Source of the DNA: Blepharisma stoltei
Lineage: Eukaryota; Ciliophora; Heterotrichea; Heterotrichida; Blepharismidae
Direction: 5' to 3'
Length of the DNA stretch: 64,000 bases
Assembly: GCA_914767885.1 (NCBI GenBank)
Contig: CAJZBQ010000003.1
Coordinates: 620,001-684,000 of the forward strand
Part shown: in pieces, positions 20,407-31,704 of the stretch
Position numbering within the stretch: the first letter of the stretch is position 1
How the letters are laid out: every line of letters starts with the position of its first letter
Translations under genes and position numbers: made by a program
The notes under the pieces: generated by a model
What the model saw: only the letters and a program-made list of their open reading frames with translations
Told to the model about the DNA's origin: nothing
Database searches by the model: none

Positions 20407-21462
20407 TTAAACTACTGGGTAGCTTGGCTGCATTTGTATTCCACATAGTCCTTTTCCTGCAACTACCCCAATTCTTATATAGCCAGCTTCACCCCACTGT
20501 TCTCCCCACGAATTTTTCACCTTCCAAAATGGTGGATTATTGGCCATATCATATCCAACCACCAAAACTCCATGATCCAGAGCAGTCCCACAGCTGCTCG
20601 TTACAACCCCTCCTGAATAAAATTGCCAAGCAATCTGGTCAGCTTCAACCGCTACACTTACAGGCTGTAAAGAAACTGCTGCTTGTAGATCATCTACACT
20701 ATTAGAGCCTACATCTTTAAATGAAGAAATGGTGGCAGCGACTTGTTTTACCTTCTCTGAGTTACAACGTCCATTTCTGCCTGTATATGGATAGTTTTCC
20801 TCTGTAGTTATTCCATATTTGGCTATATATTTAAATGCATAGTCCATAAGACCTCCATTGCAGCCCATATTCCCATAAGTCCTTGAACAATCTACAAGCT
20901 CTTGCTCAGAAAAAGGTGTTAGTGTATGTCCTGCTAAAAACCAAGCCCCTTCTACAGACCCTGTTGTAGAAAATGCCCAGCAACTTCCACATTGGCCTTG
21001 ATTTTTCACAAGGGTAACAGCGCCAAGAGTAGTCCAATCAATTTGTGTAGGTACTTCAAGTCCTTCAAAATCCTCATAATTTTCCCCATTTTTAATAGGA
21101 AATTTACTTGGGGTGTAAATACTTTTAAATTCAGCAGGCGCCATATCAGCGAATTCGTTTATGCCTAATGTCCAAGTATGCCCTTGAGAATTAAAAATTC
21201 GGATAAAGCCAGAGTTTTCTTGGAAAATTTTAAAACGAGCCTGGTATTCATTTTCTGCAGAATAAATTTTGTTCCATTTAATGATGAAATCTTGAAATTC
21301 CTGCTCTTCTATTTGATATTGGAGGTCTGTAGGGAGTTTTGAAGGGCTATTTAGAAGAGAAAATAAAGAAATTGTGCCGATGATGGCGAGGACGGTAAAA
21401 ATAGCAAAAAATGCTTTTTTCGAGGAATTTGGAGGAGGAGATAATGGGTGAAATCCTTCCAT
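20407..21462 (-). CDS. Cathepsin L-like papain family cysteine protease
   Basis: 351 aa, uninterrupted. An N-terminal cytoplasmic stretch (about 15 aa) precedes a hydrophobic segment (residues 17-37) that is a signal anchor or signal peptide. The I29 inhibitor propeptide is at about 53-112 (FQDFIIKWNKIYSAENEYQARFKIF, with GINEFADM). The mature enzyme starts near residue 137 (VPTQIDWTTLGAVT). Catalytic Cys161 in NQGQCGSCWAF, His in TALDHGVLVVGY and Asn in VKNSWGEQWGE are all present, as is the GCNGG motif. Probably a lysosomal or food-vacuole protease. The last 140 bp separate it tail-to-tail from the Ulp1-like gene. Confidence 0.95.
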   Translation of the reverse strand: MEGFHPLSPPPNSSKKAFFAIFTVLAIIGTISLFSLLNSPSKLPTDLQYQIEEQEFQDFIIKWNKIYSAENEYQARFKIFQENSGFIRIFNSQGHTWTLGINEFADMAPAEFKSIYTPSKFPIKNGENYEDFEGLEVPTQIDWTTLGAVTLVKNQGQCGSCWAFSTTGSVEGAWFLAGHTLTPFSEQELVDCSRTYGNMGCNGGLMDYAFKYIAKYGITTEENYPYTGRNGRCNSEKVKQVAATISSFKDVGSNSVDDLQAAVSLQPVSVAVEADQIAWQFYSGGVVTSSCGTALDHGVLVVGYDMANNPPFWKVKNSWGEQWGEAGYIRIGVVAGKGLCGIQMQPSYPVV

Positions 21463-21606
21463 TTTAATTATTTTGAACAGAATTAAAAATGCTTGGAAAT
21501 GGTTAAAGCTGGTATGGAGGATATAAATGGTGCGATCAGAATTGGAAAAGTTAGAAAATATTGGAAGAAATTATTTTTTAATTTAAATAATCATTATAAA
21601 TAAACA

Positions 21607-22461
21607 TTAATTATTTTGTGATGAATACTTACTATGCAAAATTATCTCAGCTTGAATAGGATCTGGAGATGGCTCTGCAGCTGTAGGAAGCCGCATCTCC
21701 TTGACTTTCAATGTATCTTTATTTACCATTTTTGACACTATTCTCTTCCTATGGCTTATTGCTGGTTTTTCTTCAATTCTGGCTGAAAAATCAATTATTG
21801 CAACTTCTTTGATTTTTTCTAAATTTTGATCAGACTCTTTAATCATTTCGCCAATTGACCTTTGTTTTTGTTCAATACTGCTAGTGGTTCCTGAAGAAAA
21901 TAATCTTGCCTTGAAAAATCCATTGCTGCCTCTCCTATATATTGGGTTGCGTAAAACTCCGGAATCATCAAATGACTCTTGACTGTCAATTTCACGATTA
22001 TTTTGAGCTAATTTTTGGGATTCAGGAAGTTTTTGAGATGCAATCAGAGATAGCGAGGCATTGTTGGCTTCGGCTTTTTGGTTAGGAGATGATAATGAGG
22101 TTGATTTTGCATTAGTTTTAAGATTTAGGGATAATTTAATTGGTGAATTGCCGATACTTCTATCTGTAAATGTTAGATTTACTAATTTTACTCTTTTTGG
22201 ATGCTTAGGAGTATCTGGATACTTTGGACCAATATATTGATGATCTCTGAAAATAGGCCTTAGGACTGGGTTTTTATTATGTTTAAAGATATCTTTAAAA
22301 TTCCCAAAGCTGCTATCAATACTCTGATTTAAAGAATTTTTGGTTTTGTCTAGTGAAATTGTTTTTGATTTATGATGCCTTTTGGATTCAAATGATCGGA
22401 CAGGGAATGAAGGCAAAAAAAGCCTTTCTCTTGCAAATATTGGTTCTCTTAAAAGTTCCAT
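21607..22461 (-). CDS. Unknown low-complexity basic protein
   Basis: 284 aa from MELLREPIFARERLF; a further upstream Met at 22497 would add 12 hydrophobic residues and is less likely. Rich in Ser, Lys, Asn and Arg, with no family I recognise, no membrane segment and no zinc motif. No insert is needed. Basic motifs such as KSKRHHKSK-like runs and KHPKRVK suggest a cytoskeletal or nucleic-acid-associated role, but that is a guess. Confidence 0.65.
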   Translation of the reverse strand: MELLREPIFARERLFLPSFPVRSFESKRHHKSKTISLDKTKNSLNQSIDSSFGNFKDIFKHNKNPVLRPIFRDHQYIGPKYPDTPKHPKRVKLVNLTFTDRSIGNSPIKLSLNLKTNAKSTSLSSPNQKAEANNASLSLIASQKLPESQKLAQNNREIDSQESFDDSGVLRNPIYRRGSNGFFKARLFSSGTTSSIEQKQRSIGEMIKESDQNLEKIKEVAIIDFSARIEEKPAISHRKRIVSKMVNKDTLKVKEMRLPTAAEPSPDPIQAEIILHSKYSSQNN

Positions 22462-22497
22462 AGTTATTAAACTGTAAAGGATATAATATATTTGCAT

Positions 22498-22953
22498 TAT
22501 CTGATAATTTAAAAGAAAATCATATGATTTTACTTTGCAAAATTAGAGATTTATATGATTTTTGTTGATCAACACCAATATAAGTTATTATTATATATAT
22601 AAAAACTTAAAGAGTTTTTTGATTTCTCAGCTACAAATAATATAAAAATAGAATAAATAAAAGATTATATAGCTTTAATAAAATCTGAACTTTATTAAAT
22701 ATATATATTAAAAGCCATAAAAATTACAAATAATCTCAATTTCCAATCAAATTTTCTTTCTAAAAACCAAAATATTATCAAAATTCACCAAAAAAATTTC
22801 AAAATATTAATTATAGACATACAAAAGTCTTTTAAAATCGAGTTTTTAATTATAAAAAGTTTCCATATTTTATCGAATTAGTTGTCATTTTTGTGGAGAT
22901 CTGCTAGCAATTTAGTGGCTTATAAGATGATGCCGATTAGATACAATTAAGAA
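22498..22953. other. AT-rich intergenic DNA
   Basis: About 80 % A+T, no frame longer than a few dozen codons, no repeat family recognised. Confidence 0.5.
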
Positions 22954-23910
22954 CTATTTAGGAGTTTTATTCTTAATAAATAAATAAATTAACGATATAT
23001 ATTTAAGGTCCCTTCTTCCATGCGTGACATTCCTCCGCGCTCCGTGAGGAGCCGTGCTGGCACGAGCGAAAAGGATGGACTTTCCATCACTGGTTTTCTG
23101 AGCCCAGGTCGAAACCCCTGGTTTCTCGGTAGTGGTTGCCCTATTTGGGTCGTCAGCCGACCGTCGCCGAGCACCACCATTTCCAACTCAGCCCTTCCGC
23201 CCGAGAGTTACACCAGTCTTTGTCTCCGGTTGGTCAGGTCGTCCTTCTGTTAAGGACCCTTTTAAACTGGAGAGACCGCCTTGTTGTCTAATCTGCCTCC
23301 CCTTTTCCCAGTTTATCCGCTTGAGAAAATTCTCAATCGCTTCCGCGATTCTGGGCAGACCACAGTAGCAGCTTGAGCAGGTAAGTCGCCCTGCTCCATT
23401 TCGGGCACCTACAGGCTTGGGCGCTGCTGGAAAAAGAAGATGCTCCTAACTGCCCTAGGATCTGGCCACGATCAGCGGGTCTGTGTTTCTTCCCCGGTCG
23501 CCACCAGGGTCCAGATACTGCTGGGCTAAGTCGCTTCTCCTGAAACCATGCCCGGATATACATGGGTCACCGTCACTGGGAGGACTCTTCGGTCGCCATA
23601 CGCCATTTTATGTATATAGGAGTTTATTCTTAATTTTGCTTTCGTCGCGTGTTTTAAGCAATTCATTTTCGCTCGAGACATAACAAATATTTGCCTTCAG
23701 GACGAGATTTTCGCTATAAGCTGCTTGTAATAGCGCTTCGTAATGCTGGAGGCTTGCTTTGAGATTATGATTGCTTTCGCTCAATTCTGATACGTGCCTT
23801 CTTAACTGTTCCGCCTCAAGCTTTTTCTTGAGTCTGCTTCTCATGGCTGCTGCTTTGTTTTTTTCGAGTCTTTTCCTTTTAATTTCGTCTATTTGTTCTT
23901 CTTCTTTCAT
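22954..23910 (-). CDS. Small bZIP transcription factor, tail split by a retroposon
   Basis: Starts MKEEEQIDEIKRKRLEKNK. The basic region has the bZIP signature N-x7-R (NKAAAMRSR) near residues 19-27, followed by a leucine zipper-like heptad region (AEQLRRHVSELSESNHNLKASL and on). If the 641-bp insert and one target duplication are removed, the protein ends KIKNKTPK, about 99 aa. With the insert left in place it ends KIKNKLLYT, 100 aa, so function is probably kept either way. It would dimerise and bind DNA in the nucleus. Confidence 0.82.
22978..23618 (-). mobile_element. GC-rich retroposon in the bZIP gene
   Basis: Flanked by a 16-17-bp duplication (GGAGTTTTATTCTTAAT at 22961; GGAGTTTATTCTTAAT at 23619). 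Minus-strand 5' end ACATAAAATGGCGTATGGC, 3' tail a run of ATTT units. It has no conserved protein. The body is unlike the other retroposons here, but the 5' motif TAAAATGG is shared. Confidence 0.82.
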
Positions 23911-24039
23911 AATTTATTATAACTTAAGTTGTCGGTTTGATTAAAAAGTCACCCATAGGAATAATGATAATAAGCTGCCATAATAAATTCCACGTTTATA
24001 TTACTAGAAATGGTTATATTCGAATGTGGTAAAAACTAC

Positions 24040-24337
24040 TGACTCCCCCGCTCCGTGAGCGAACAAAAAATTTTTGTTCGCTCACAGAGGGGGGTTATTT
24101 TTTTTGTCCCAAAATTTTAAAAATTTCCAATTTGTAAAAATTGAGAAGCAAAAATTAATTTAATTTGCGAAATTTATATTTTAAAACTCAAGCTGTTTAA
24201 AATTAATCAGAATTTTGCTAGAGATTTCGCTATAATAATTAATTTATATATCAATTTTTTAATAAAACAATTTGGTTTTTTTTGGGCAAAAAATAGGGAT
24301 TTTTTCTAATGGTTTTGTTTGCTCACAGAGGTGGGAG
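24040..24337 (+). mobile_element. Family-1 MITE, partly decayed, intergenic
   Basis: TGA on both sides; left hairpin CTCCCCCGCTCCGTGAGCG and its inverse, shortened core, right end TTTGCTCACAGAGGTGGGAG. The inner right terminal copy is largely lost. Confidence 0.82.
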
Positions 24338-24610
24338 TGAGGATTTTTGCTGATTTTTAAATAAATCTTCGAGATCTATAAGGATTTTTCGATGAAGATA
24401 GGTTTACAGTTATGAAAGTTAAATATAGGATTAAGTAAAAGGGCAATTGTCCTTTACAGATATTATGGGCAGAATTTAAATTAAATTAAATACTTATAGG
24501 ATTTAGATAATTATGAAAATAATTATTTCAATTTTTTTCATGATGGCACAGATAAGTCATAGAGCCTGATTTATTTTTAATCAACTGTTTCATCTTTAAT
24601 AATTTTTATA

Positions 24611-25246
24611 ATGAAAATCTCAAAAAATTCAAGAAGTTCATCATCAATTCTAGTTGAAGTGCCAATTTTGAATTTAAAAACCTTGCCATCTCGCTCTTTC
24701 AGCATCAGACAAAATAATTTAAATTGGGTCTCTTCAGGGCGACGGTCACTTAATCTTGAAAATTCAAAAATCCACAATGCATCAGTGTCAGAACGATCAG
24801 GGCCATCAATTTTCTTAACTAACCCAACACAAATTTCAGGAAAAAATAGGTACAATTCTCCAATTACACCTCCGACTAACCCAAGCTCTAATTCTAATAG
24901 CCCTCAGAACTATTCCAAAGGCTTTGAGCTTGTCTATCACCTTTTTCCTTTAAAAAATCCTAATTTTTCACAAGTGAGGATCAAGAGAAGACCTACAAAA
25001 TTAGACTGCAATTTTGAAAAACAAAACGAAGAGTTTTCTAGTATAGGGCATCATAGCAATGTTGTTAAAAAAGCTTTGAAAAAGATAACGATAGAGCCAA
25101 TAATTTCGCCAGGTGCTCCTAAACACGATATTCAGCCTATTGATTTTTCAAGAAAAATAAAAAGAGTTGATGAAAAAAGTGATATAGAGAAAATCATGGA
25201 ATCTGTATATCCACTTAAAAGAAGCAAGCATATTTATAATTATTAA
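24611..25246 (+). CDS. Unknown Ser/Asn/Pro-rich protein
   Basis: 211 aa, starts MKISKNSRSSSSILVEV, ends RSKHIYNY. The N-terminal and middle parts (residues 1-115) are Ser-, Asn- and Pro-rich; the C-terminal third is basic (KRRPTKLDCN, KKALKKITIEP, RKIKRVDEK). No domain recognised. An overlapping minus-strand frame exists but has poorer coding look. Possibly a regulatory or structural protein with phosphorylation sites. Confidence 0.55.
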   Translation: MKISKNSRSSSSILVEVPILNLKTLPSRSFSIRQNNLNWVSSGRRSLNLENSKIHNASVSERSGPSIFLTNPTQISGKNRYNSPITPPTNPSSNSNSPQNYSKGFELVYHLFPLKNPNFSQVRIKRRPTKLDCNFEKQNEEFSSIGHHSNVVKKALKKITIEPIISPGAPKHDIQPIDFSRKIKRVDEKSDIEKIMESVYPLKRSKHIYNY

Positions 25247-25310
25247 CATATTTAATTATAAAATTGCAGATAAAAATAATTTAGAAAAATTTGATTTTTA
25301 TTTATATGTT

Positions 25311-28059
25311 TTAATTTGCGGTAAGCATTTGGTCCAGCACAAATAGGACCTCGGGACCCCCACCCCCCCCACCCCCCCACCCCCACCCCCACCCCCACCC
25401 CCACCCCCACCCCCACCCCCACCCCCACCCCCACCCCCACCCCCACCCCCACCCCCACCCCCACCCCCACCCCCATCCCCACCCCCACCCCCCACCCCCA
25501 CCCCCACCCCCACCCCCACCCCCACCCCCACCCCCACCCCCACCCCCACCCCCACCCCCACCCCCCACCCCCACCCCCACCCCCCCCCCCCCACCCCACC
25601 CCCACCCCCACCCCCACCCCCACCCCATATACATAGCTTTTTGTAGAATATTTAATAGTTTAAGCCTAAGTGAAGGAACTAAAGTTTTATACTCTAAACT
25701 ATAGCTCATACCCCTTTATAGATCCCTTTATCGAGCAAAGTGTACTTGACTATTGAAAGACCCAAAACAGACTCTCTCAAAGAGATGAGCTCAATCTCTA
25801 TATCAGAAAGTTCTAAAAAGTGGCATGCCAAAAAATAGTGGCAAGTGTGAAAAAAGTTGGTAAGCAAACACGCAAATTTTTAAAATGGCTTTATTAATAA
25901 AATAATTTAAAACTTAACATACCCAATTAGACTGGAATTGATTAATAATTAAAAATCTTATTTTTCAGGCCTTAATTAATGATAATTATAATAATAAATG
26001 CTACATATAAATTTTAATAGATTTAATATTTTTGGTTATTTGTTTATGTAAAAAGTGCTTGAGATAAATTTATAGAAATGAGTTTAAAAATGCAAGTGGG
26101 GAACTTCCCGAGTAAACGGTTGTATAGATCTTCAAGTGCTATAACCCCAGTAAGCATATCAATCAAAAACTCTAGTAGGATCCTGACTTAAGTGATTATA
26201 AAGATGGAGTCCATTATGAAATAAATTGTCAAAAGTGAAAATGCAAATGGGGAACTTCCCGAGTAAACGGTTGTATAGATCTCCAAGTGCTATAACTCCA
26301 GTAAGCATATCGTGCAAAAACTCCAGTAGGATTTTGATTTAACTCCCTCCCTTTAAATTGGACCAAATATTTGTTCCAATTTAAAAGAAGGGTTAAGAAA
26401 ATTTTTTATAAAAAAAATCAATATAAAATTCTTATAAAAAAAATCAATATAAAATTCTTATAAAAAAAAATTAAAAAATGTGTCGAATTAGATTAATAAA
26501 TTTCTAGAAAATTTATCGATCAAAGTGTTAATTTTGTTTAATTAAGTGACTATTTATACTCTTTTGCTAAAATAAAGCAAGAAATAAAGTAAATTTTCAA
26601 TTTTTGTAAAGAATTCGCATTAAATTTTTTATCAAAATTATATAAATAAAAAAAATATAATCCCTTGGCTTAATTTCTTATGGCAGTTATACACACTATT
26701 TTTATATGAAATTTAAATTATTAATTTGGCGCACTAAAATCTGCGTTTTGAAACGTATATTTGGTTTCTAAATAATAAATTCAAATAACATCATATGCAT
26801 GATAAGAAATAAATGCAATAAATTATATTTTTTTTGTTGAAAAATTTTTAAAAATAAAATTAAATTTTTAAAAAATATAGCAATTAAAGATAATAAATGT
26901 ATTTAAATAAAAAGCTCTTTATGTTCTTTTCTTTAAAAAGAGCAAGATATAACTAAATTTTTAATTTTAGTTAAGAAGAAACATTAACTTATACCGAAAC
27001 TTTTTACATAAAAATTATGATTTTTATCTATAAAATTTTTATTATAAAATTGAATTTTGTTTCAATTTAAGCGATTATAAAGATAGAGTCCAGTATGGAA
27101 GAAATTGCACCTGAACTTTTAAATTGAGAATGCAAAGGAGGAACTTCTTGAGTAAACGGTTGTATAGATCTCCAAGTGCTATAACTCCAGTAAGCATATC
27201 AATCAAAAACTCCAGTAGAATCTTGACTTATGTAAATCCAAAGATAATCCATAGTCAAATCTACATGTAGATATTATTTTATTAAATCAATTTAACGAAA
27301 GAGATGATAATTAATTATCTTAAGTCTAATCGTATTTTGCTTACCAACTTTTTTCGCACTTGCCACTATTTTTTTGGTATGCCACTTTTTAGAACTTTCT
27401 GATATAGAGATTGAGCTCATCTCTTTGAGAGAGTCTGTTTTGGTCTTTCAATAGTCAAGTACACTTTGCACGATAAAGGGATCTATAAAGGGGTATGAGC
27501 TATAGTTTAGAGTATAAAACTTTAGTTTCCTTCACTTAGGCTTAAACTATTAATATTCTACAAAAAGCTATGTATATGGGGTGGGGGGGTGGGGGTCCCG
27601 AGGTCCTATTTGTGCTTGGCCAAGCATTCTTACAAATTCATCAAAATTTATTTGTCCATCCCCATCTAAGTCAGCTTCTTTAAGCAGATCATTTACTTCT
27701 TCATCAGTTAATTTTTCTCCAAGATTAGTCATAGCATATCTTAGTTCTGAAGCACTTATTAGACCGTTTCCATCCCTATCAAATATTTTAAAAGCTTCCA
27801 AAAGTTCACCTTTTGAGTCTTGTCCTTTCATTTGTTTAGCCATAAGACCCAAAAACTCGGTAAAATCTATAATTCCATTCTCGTCTGTGTCTATTTCGTT
27901 TATCATATCTTGAAGCTCAGTTTCTGTTGGATTCTGTCCTAAGGATCTCATAACTGTAGATAATTCCAAAATTGAGATGCCCCCATCTCCGTTTTGGTCA
28001 AATAATGAAAAAGCGTCTTTAAATTCTGTAATCTGTTGATCGGTAAAATTGTGTAACAT
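25311..28059 (-). CDS. Calmodulin-like protein, last codons split by a 2.3-kb IES
   Basis: After removal of 2,287 bp the product is 153 aa, close to calmodulin. It starts [17 protein letters not shown] and has four EF-hand loops ([48 protein letters not shown]), all with usable calcium ligands; loop 1 lacks the usual Lys but keeps D-x-N-x-D. The restored C-terminus is FVRMLGQMLTAN, as expected for the family. Diverged from the neighbouring canonical calmodulin (28824-29346), so a specialised paralogue. If the IES were retained, the protein would end [16 protein letters not shown] and lose only the last helix end. Confidence 0.88.
25360..25626 (-). repeat. (CCCCCA)n microsatellite
   Basis: About 265 bp of CCCCCA units with a few slips, strongly G-quadruplex-prone on the minus strand. 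It lies inside the left arm of the IES. The matching point of the right arm has only about 18 bp of the same motif, so the tract expanded after the arms formed. Confidence 0.95.
26088..27230 (+). repeat. Three direct copies of a ~130-bp unit
   Basis: Units begin AAAATGCAAGTGGGGAACTT (26088), AAAATGCAAATGGGGAACTT (about 26240) and GAATGCAAAGGAGGAACTTC (about 27128). They share GTAAACGGTTGTATAGATC and GTAAGCATATC. The first two are in tandem; the third is separated by a nested element. Internal to the calmodulin IES. Confidence 0.85.
26342..27069 (+). mobile_element. Family-4 MITE nested between the direct repeats
   Basis: Left end CTCCCTCCCTTTAAATTGGACC followed by an inverted copy TTCCAATTTAAAAGAAGGG, the hairpin-first plan of family 1 with different bases. 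Right end decayed (GTTTCAATTTAAG). The host repeat continues on both sides of it. Confidence 0.6.
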
Positions 28060-28216
28060 ATTTTATTATGATATATCAGTTGCAAATTTAAGCATTTTAA
28101 TGCGACATTTTATGAGACAAAATGGCGATTTTTTTTTAAATTAGCAAACCTCAAAATAAAATTATATAGCCAGAGTGACAAATTACATTCAGAGAGTTTA
28201 GGCATAAATTTAAGAA

Positions 28217-28363
28217 TTAAGACCTAATAGTTGGACTTTCTCAAAATGCCCTCATAACTGTGCTTAAGTGCCTTATATTAATTGTTCTGTCACCGTTTTC
28301 ATAAAATTTTATAAAAACCTCTTTAAGTTTTGCGATCTGTTCTTCAGATAATTCTTTTGGCAT
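28217..28363 (-). pseudogene. Calmodulin fragment, single EF-hand
   Basis: 48 aa: MPKELSEEQIAKLKEVFIKF, then YENGDRTINIRHLSTVMRAF. It matches the first calmodulin EF-hand, but the loop has lost the first Asp, a TGA-Trp replaces the Gly after the loop helix, and the other three hands are absent. It lies between two calmodulin genes on the same strand. Either a relic of a third copy or a very short expressed EF-hand peptide. Confidence 0.6.
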
Positions 28364-28823
28364 TGTTATACATAATAGAGTGCTTTGTATTTTATGTATG
28401 AAATTGCGACATTTTCCAAAACAATATAGGGTTATTGATTTTCATATGCTTTTAATAATTTGCTTTATGATCTTTTTTTGTAAGCTATAAATTAAATAAA
28501 ACACAATCTACTTCTTCAAATTAATTACATTATAGAATTATTGGAAATAAAATATCATGAATTATAACTTTAATAAAACCAAGTATCATTAGACAAATCA
28601 AAAAAGCATCTATTACACTGGGACTGTGTATAAACCCAGCTTTAGTCAAAATTTTTGGATAATAATTAAAGATGCTGATGAAGTGAAACTGTTTTATATA
28701 AAATGACTTTGTGGCTATGAGAAAATTAAAAAACATTGGAAAGATGCCAATAAAGCTAAATAACTTGATAATTTTAACTTGATATCTATACCAAAAACAT
28801 TTAGGCCAATTTAAAGAAATTAT

Positions 28824-29376
<553 letters not shown>

Positions 29377-29399
29377 TTAAGCATCGAACTGCGACACTT

Positions 29400-30999
29400 T
29401 CCAAAACAATATGGTGGCGAGGGTAATAAATCTATATGAATTGAGAGGGAAGGTTTTGGAATTATTTGAGTATTTGTTAAGAATGGGAATAATGTGTAAA
29501 ATAACTATATTGTTTTTTTTTGTGTATAATTAGAATGGGAAATTTTGGAATTTATATATTATATTTTAGATTGATTAGTGGAAATGGAATAGTAATTTTA
29601 GAATGAAAATCAGGATTTTTAAAATAGCTTAGCGTTCTAAATTAAATTAAAATTAATAGTCTAAATCAAAAAGATGCTGACGCTTGGCAGGTAATTATGT
29701 GAAGCTGCGGAAGAAAACTAGAATGTTTGGTTCTTCCTGACAAGATATGAAGAAATCGAGATAGCAAATCTTCGGAGATTCTATGAGCCAAGTGATGACT
29801 TTTTTAATAGAAAGGAAGAAATAAGTAATCTAGCTAGCCTATTCAAAAAGGAATTTTTATTCTAACTGGCCTACAAATTGTGGAAAATCAAGGTTTGCTA
29901 CTATAATTTCTAAAATATTTGAACCAATTGATCCTAACTACTCATAAAATGCGCTCAATAAAAGTAGAAAACAATAAAAATGACGCTTTGGTTGCACAAC
30001 TGGCTTACTCATTTAATAGGTATCTCACTTTAATGCAGCGCCTTAAAAATACATTCTTTGATAAAAACTACAGCAAAGAGCATATTATGCTTTAATATCA
30101 AGTCTTTAACTCCTTTGATATCAGAAATTGAGATCTTATCTTATCTTCAATTTACTTCAAGGTAAAATCCAATAGAAATTTCTGGTACTGGATTTAATAA
30201 GATTTTTGAAAGAGCTACTTATAATTTAATGAATTTATTTTTGCCTTAAGCTATGAAGATGAAACTATAGCTGAAAATAAAATATTAAGATATAGGAAAA
30301 AAGAATATCAATGGATCTTTCTAGGATATCACAGCAAATATTAATTAAAGCCAAGTGAAAGCAAAGCGTTGATAACAATATATTAAATGCTGTTAAAACA
30401 AGACTATGCCTCTAGGTATTTCTTGATATGGTATTCGGCAATGACATAATAATAAAGCTGCTTAGAAGTAATTTATTATATTTTGAAAGAGGGGATTGTC
30501 CCAGAAAGGAGAAAGGGCTGTGGAAGAAGTTATAACCTTGAACGCTCCAAGCCATAAATTTGCAGTTAATAAGCTTCTCAATATTAGAAGGTTACAAAAG
30601 GTAGTCAATCTATTAATCTTTAACAATCTAATAATCTTGACTTTTTATTTTATTTACTTCTATTAAAATTGCTTAAACCTTCAAGATTCTTCTTGTCTAT
30701 ATAGAGAAATATGAAAATTTCGAGTTTTCATTTTTGATTCGATTTCTAAAAACAAAAATATAAATATTCTGCTATTTACTTTGTAATAGCAAGCAAATAA
30801 TTCAAAATCGATTATTCAACATTATGAGATTTAAAAGCATCTCTAATACATCCCCTATTAGTTCCTTATATAATATCCTAATTCTTATTTAACCCAATTA
30901 GTATACATTTTTAAAAATCTCCCACTTCTCTAATTCTCTCTATAACTCCTCCTGATATTTTTTCTTTTCAAATTTTCTAAAATATTAATCGATTTCTCT
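29400..30999. other. AT-rich region with no convincing gene
   Basis: Frames are broken every few dozen codons on all strands, even with TGA as Trp. A stretch at about 29690-30420 has slightly higher codon-like composition and may be a decayed gene or element, but I recognise nothing. Confidence 0.45.
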
Positions 31000-31288
31000 T
31001 ACTCATCTCTTAATGAGCGAGCAAAACCATTGGAAGAATTTCTATTTTATAGGAAAAAGCCCTCCTGTAACGATAAAAAAAAATTTTTTATGATAAAAAA
31101 TATTTGTATATATAAGTAATAATTATTATAATGAAATTTCTAGCTAATCCTGCTAGAATTTTAAGCAACTTGTATCCTAAAACACAAATTTTACATATGA
31201 ACTAATTTTTAATCCAATATTTTGCAAAATAAAAAAAATAACCCTCTCTATAAGCAAGCAAAATTTTTTTCCTCGCTGAGTGGTGAAT
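31000..31288 (-). mobile_element. Decayed family-1 MITE
   Basis: Markers GAGCGAGCAAAACCATTGG, AATTATTATAATGAAATTTCT and CTCTCTATAAGCAAGC, reverse orientation. Ends have lost most of the G/C run. Confidence 0.65.
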
Positions 31289-31306
31289 TACAATTTAAAC
31301 AAATAT

Positions 31307-31639
31307 TTATTTATTAGATATATCTATAATATCACCATCCAAACTGATAATCTTCCCATCCATTAATGGACGTAACTTTTCAAGCTCCGCCATAAAGTCA
31401 AGATTATCCAATTCGTACTCTTCTTCGACCTCCCCATTGTTTTCTTCCTTTCCCTCGTTTTCTTCTTCTATTTCCACATTTACAATGTCACCTTCTGTGT
31501 TAATGATCTTCCCTTCCATCAAAGGACGTAATTTTTCAAGCTCAGTCATGAAATCAAGTTCGTCGAGTTCATTTTCTTCTTCGTCATTCTTATAGTAACT
31601 GGTAGTGTCTTCAGGAAGGTTTACATTTTTTGTTTCCAT
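31307..31639 (-). CDS. Small acidic protein with two repeats
   Basis: 110 aa, about a third Asp/Glu. Two copies of ELD[EN]LDFM[TA]ELEKLRPLM[EG] followed by GKII and a xGDI[VI] tail, at residues 24-56 and 76-108, separated by a Glu-run linker. No family recognised. The duplicated helix-plus-strand unit suggests a two-site binding protein. TAA stop; no insert. Confidence 0.65.
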   Translation of the reverse strand: METKNVNLPEDTTSYYKNDEEENELDELDFMTELEKLRPLMEGKIINTEGDIVNVEIEEENEGKEENNGEVEEEYELDNLDFMAELEKLRPLMDGKIISLDGDIIDISNK

Positions 31640-31704
31640 TTCGTGGGCTTGATTAATTAATTATAATGAAATTTATTATGGAGAATTGCTTTAATTTTAT
31701 TACT

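Larger units (their letters stand above)
25333..27619. mobile_element. 2,287-bp IES with long terminal inverted repeats
   Basis: Outer ends GCACAAATAGGACCTCGGGA and the inverse (27597-27615). The inverted arms run about 550 bp on the left and 300 bp on the right (marker AAGTTCTAAAAAGTGGCATG and its inverse). Only a 4-base TTGG is duplicated exactly, or an imperfect 8-base TTGGTCCA/TTGGCCAA. No TA at the junction. Sub-repeats and a nested MITE lie inside. No transposase frame seen. Confidence 0.85.

Noticed and set aside
23100-23125. tRNA-like B box (GGTCGAAACCC)
   Set aside because: No paired A box or cloverleaf; lies inside a retroposon.
22989-23563. Small frames in the GC-rich block near the bZIP gene
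   Set aside because: Block is a retroposon with target duplication; frames are short and without homology.
24577-24855. Minus-strand frame opposite the Ser-rich gene
   Set aside because: Shorter and without recognisable homology; the plus frame is longer and continuous. Not certain.
25252-25709. Gly/Trp/Val-rich frames
   Set aside because: Translations of the (CCCCCA)n tract in an IES, open in all frames because of the repeat.
29690-30420. Possible decayed gene
   Set aside because: Frames too broken to support any call.
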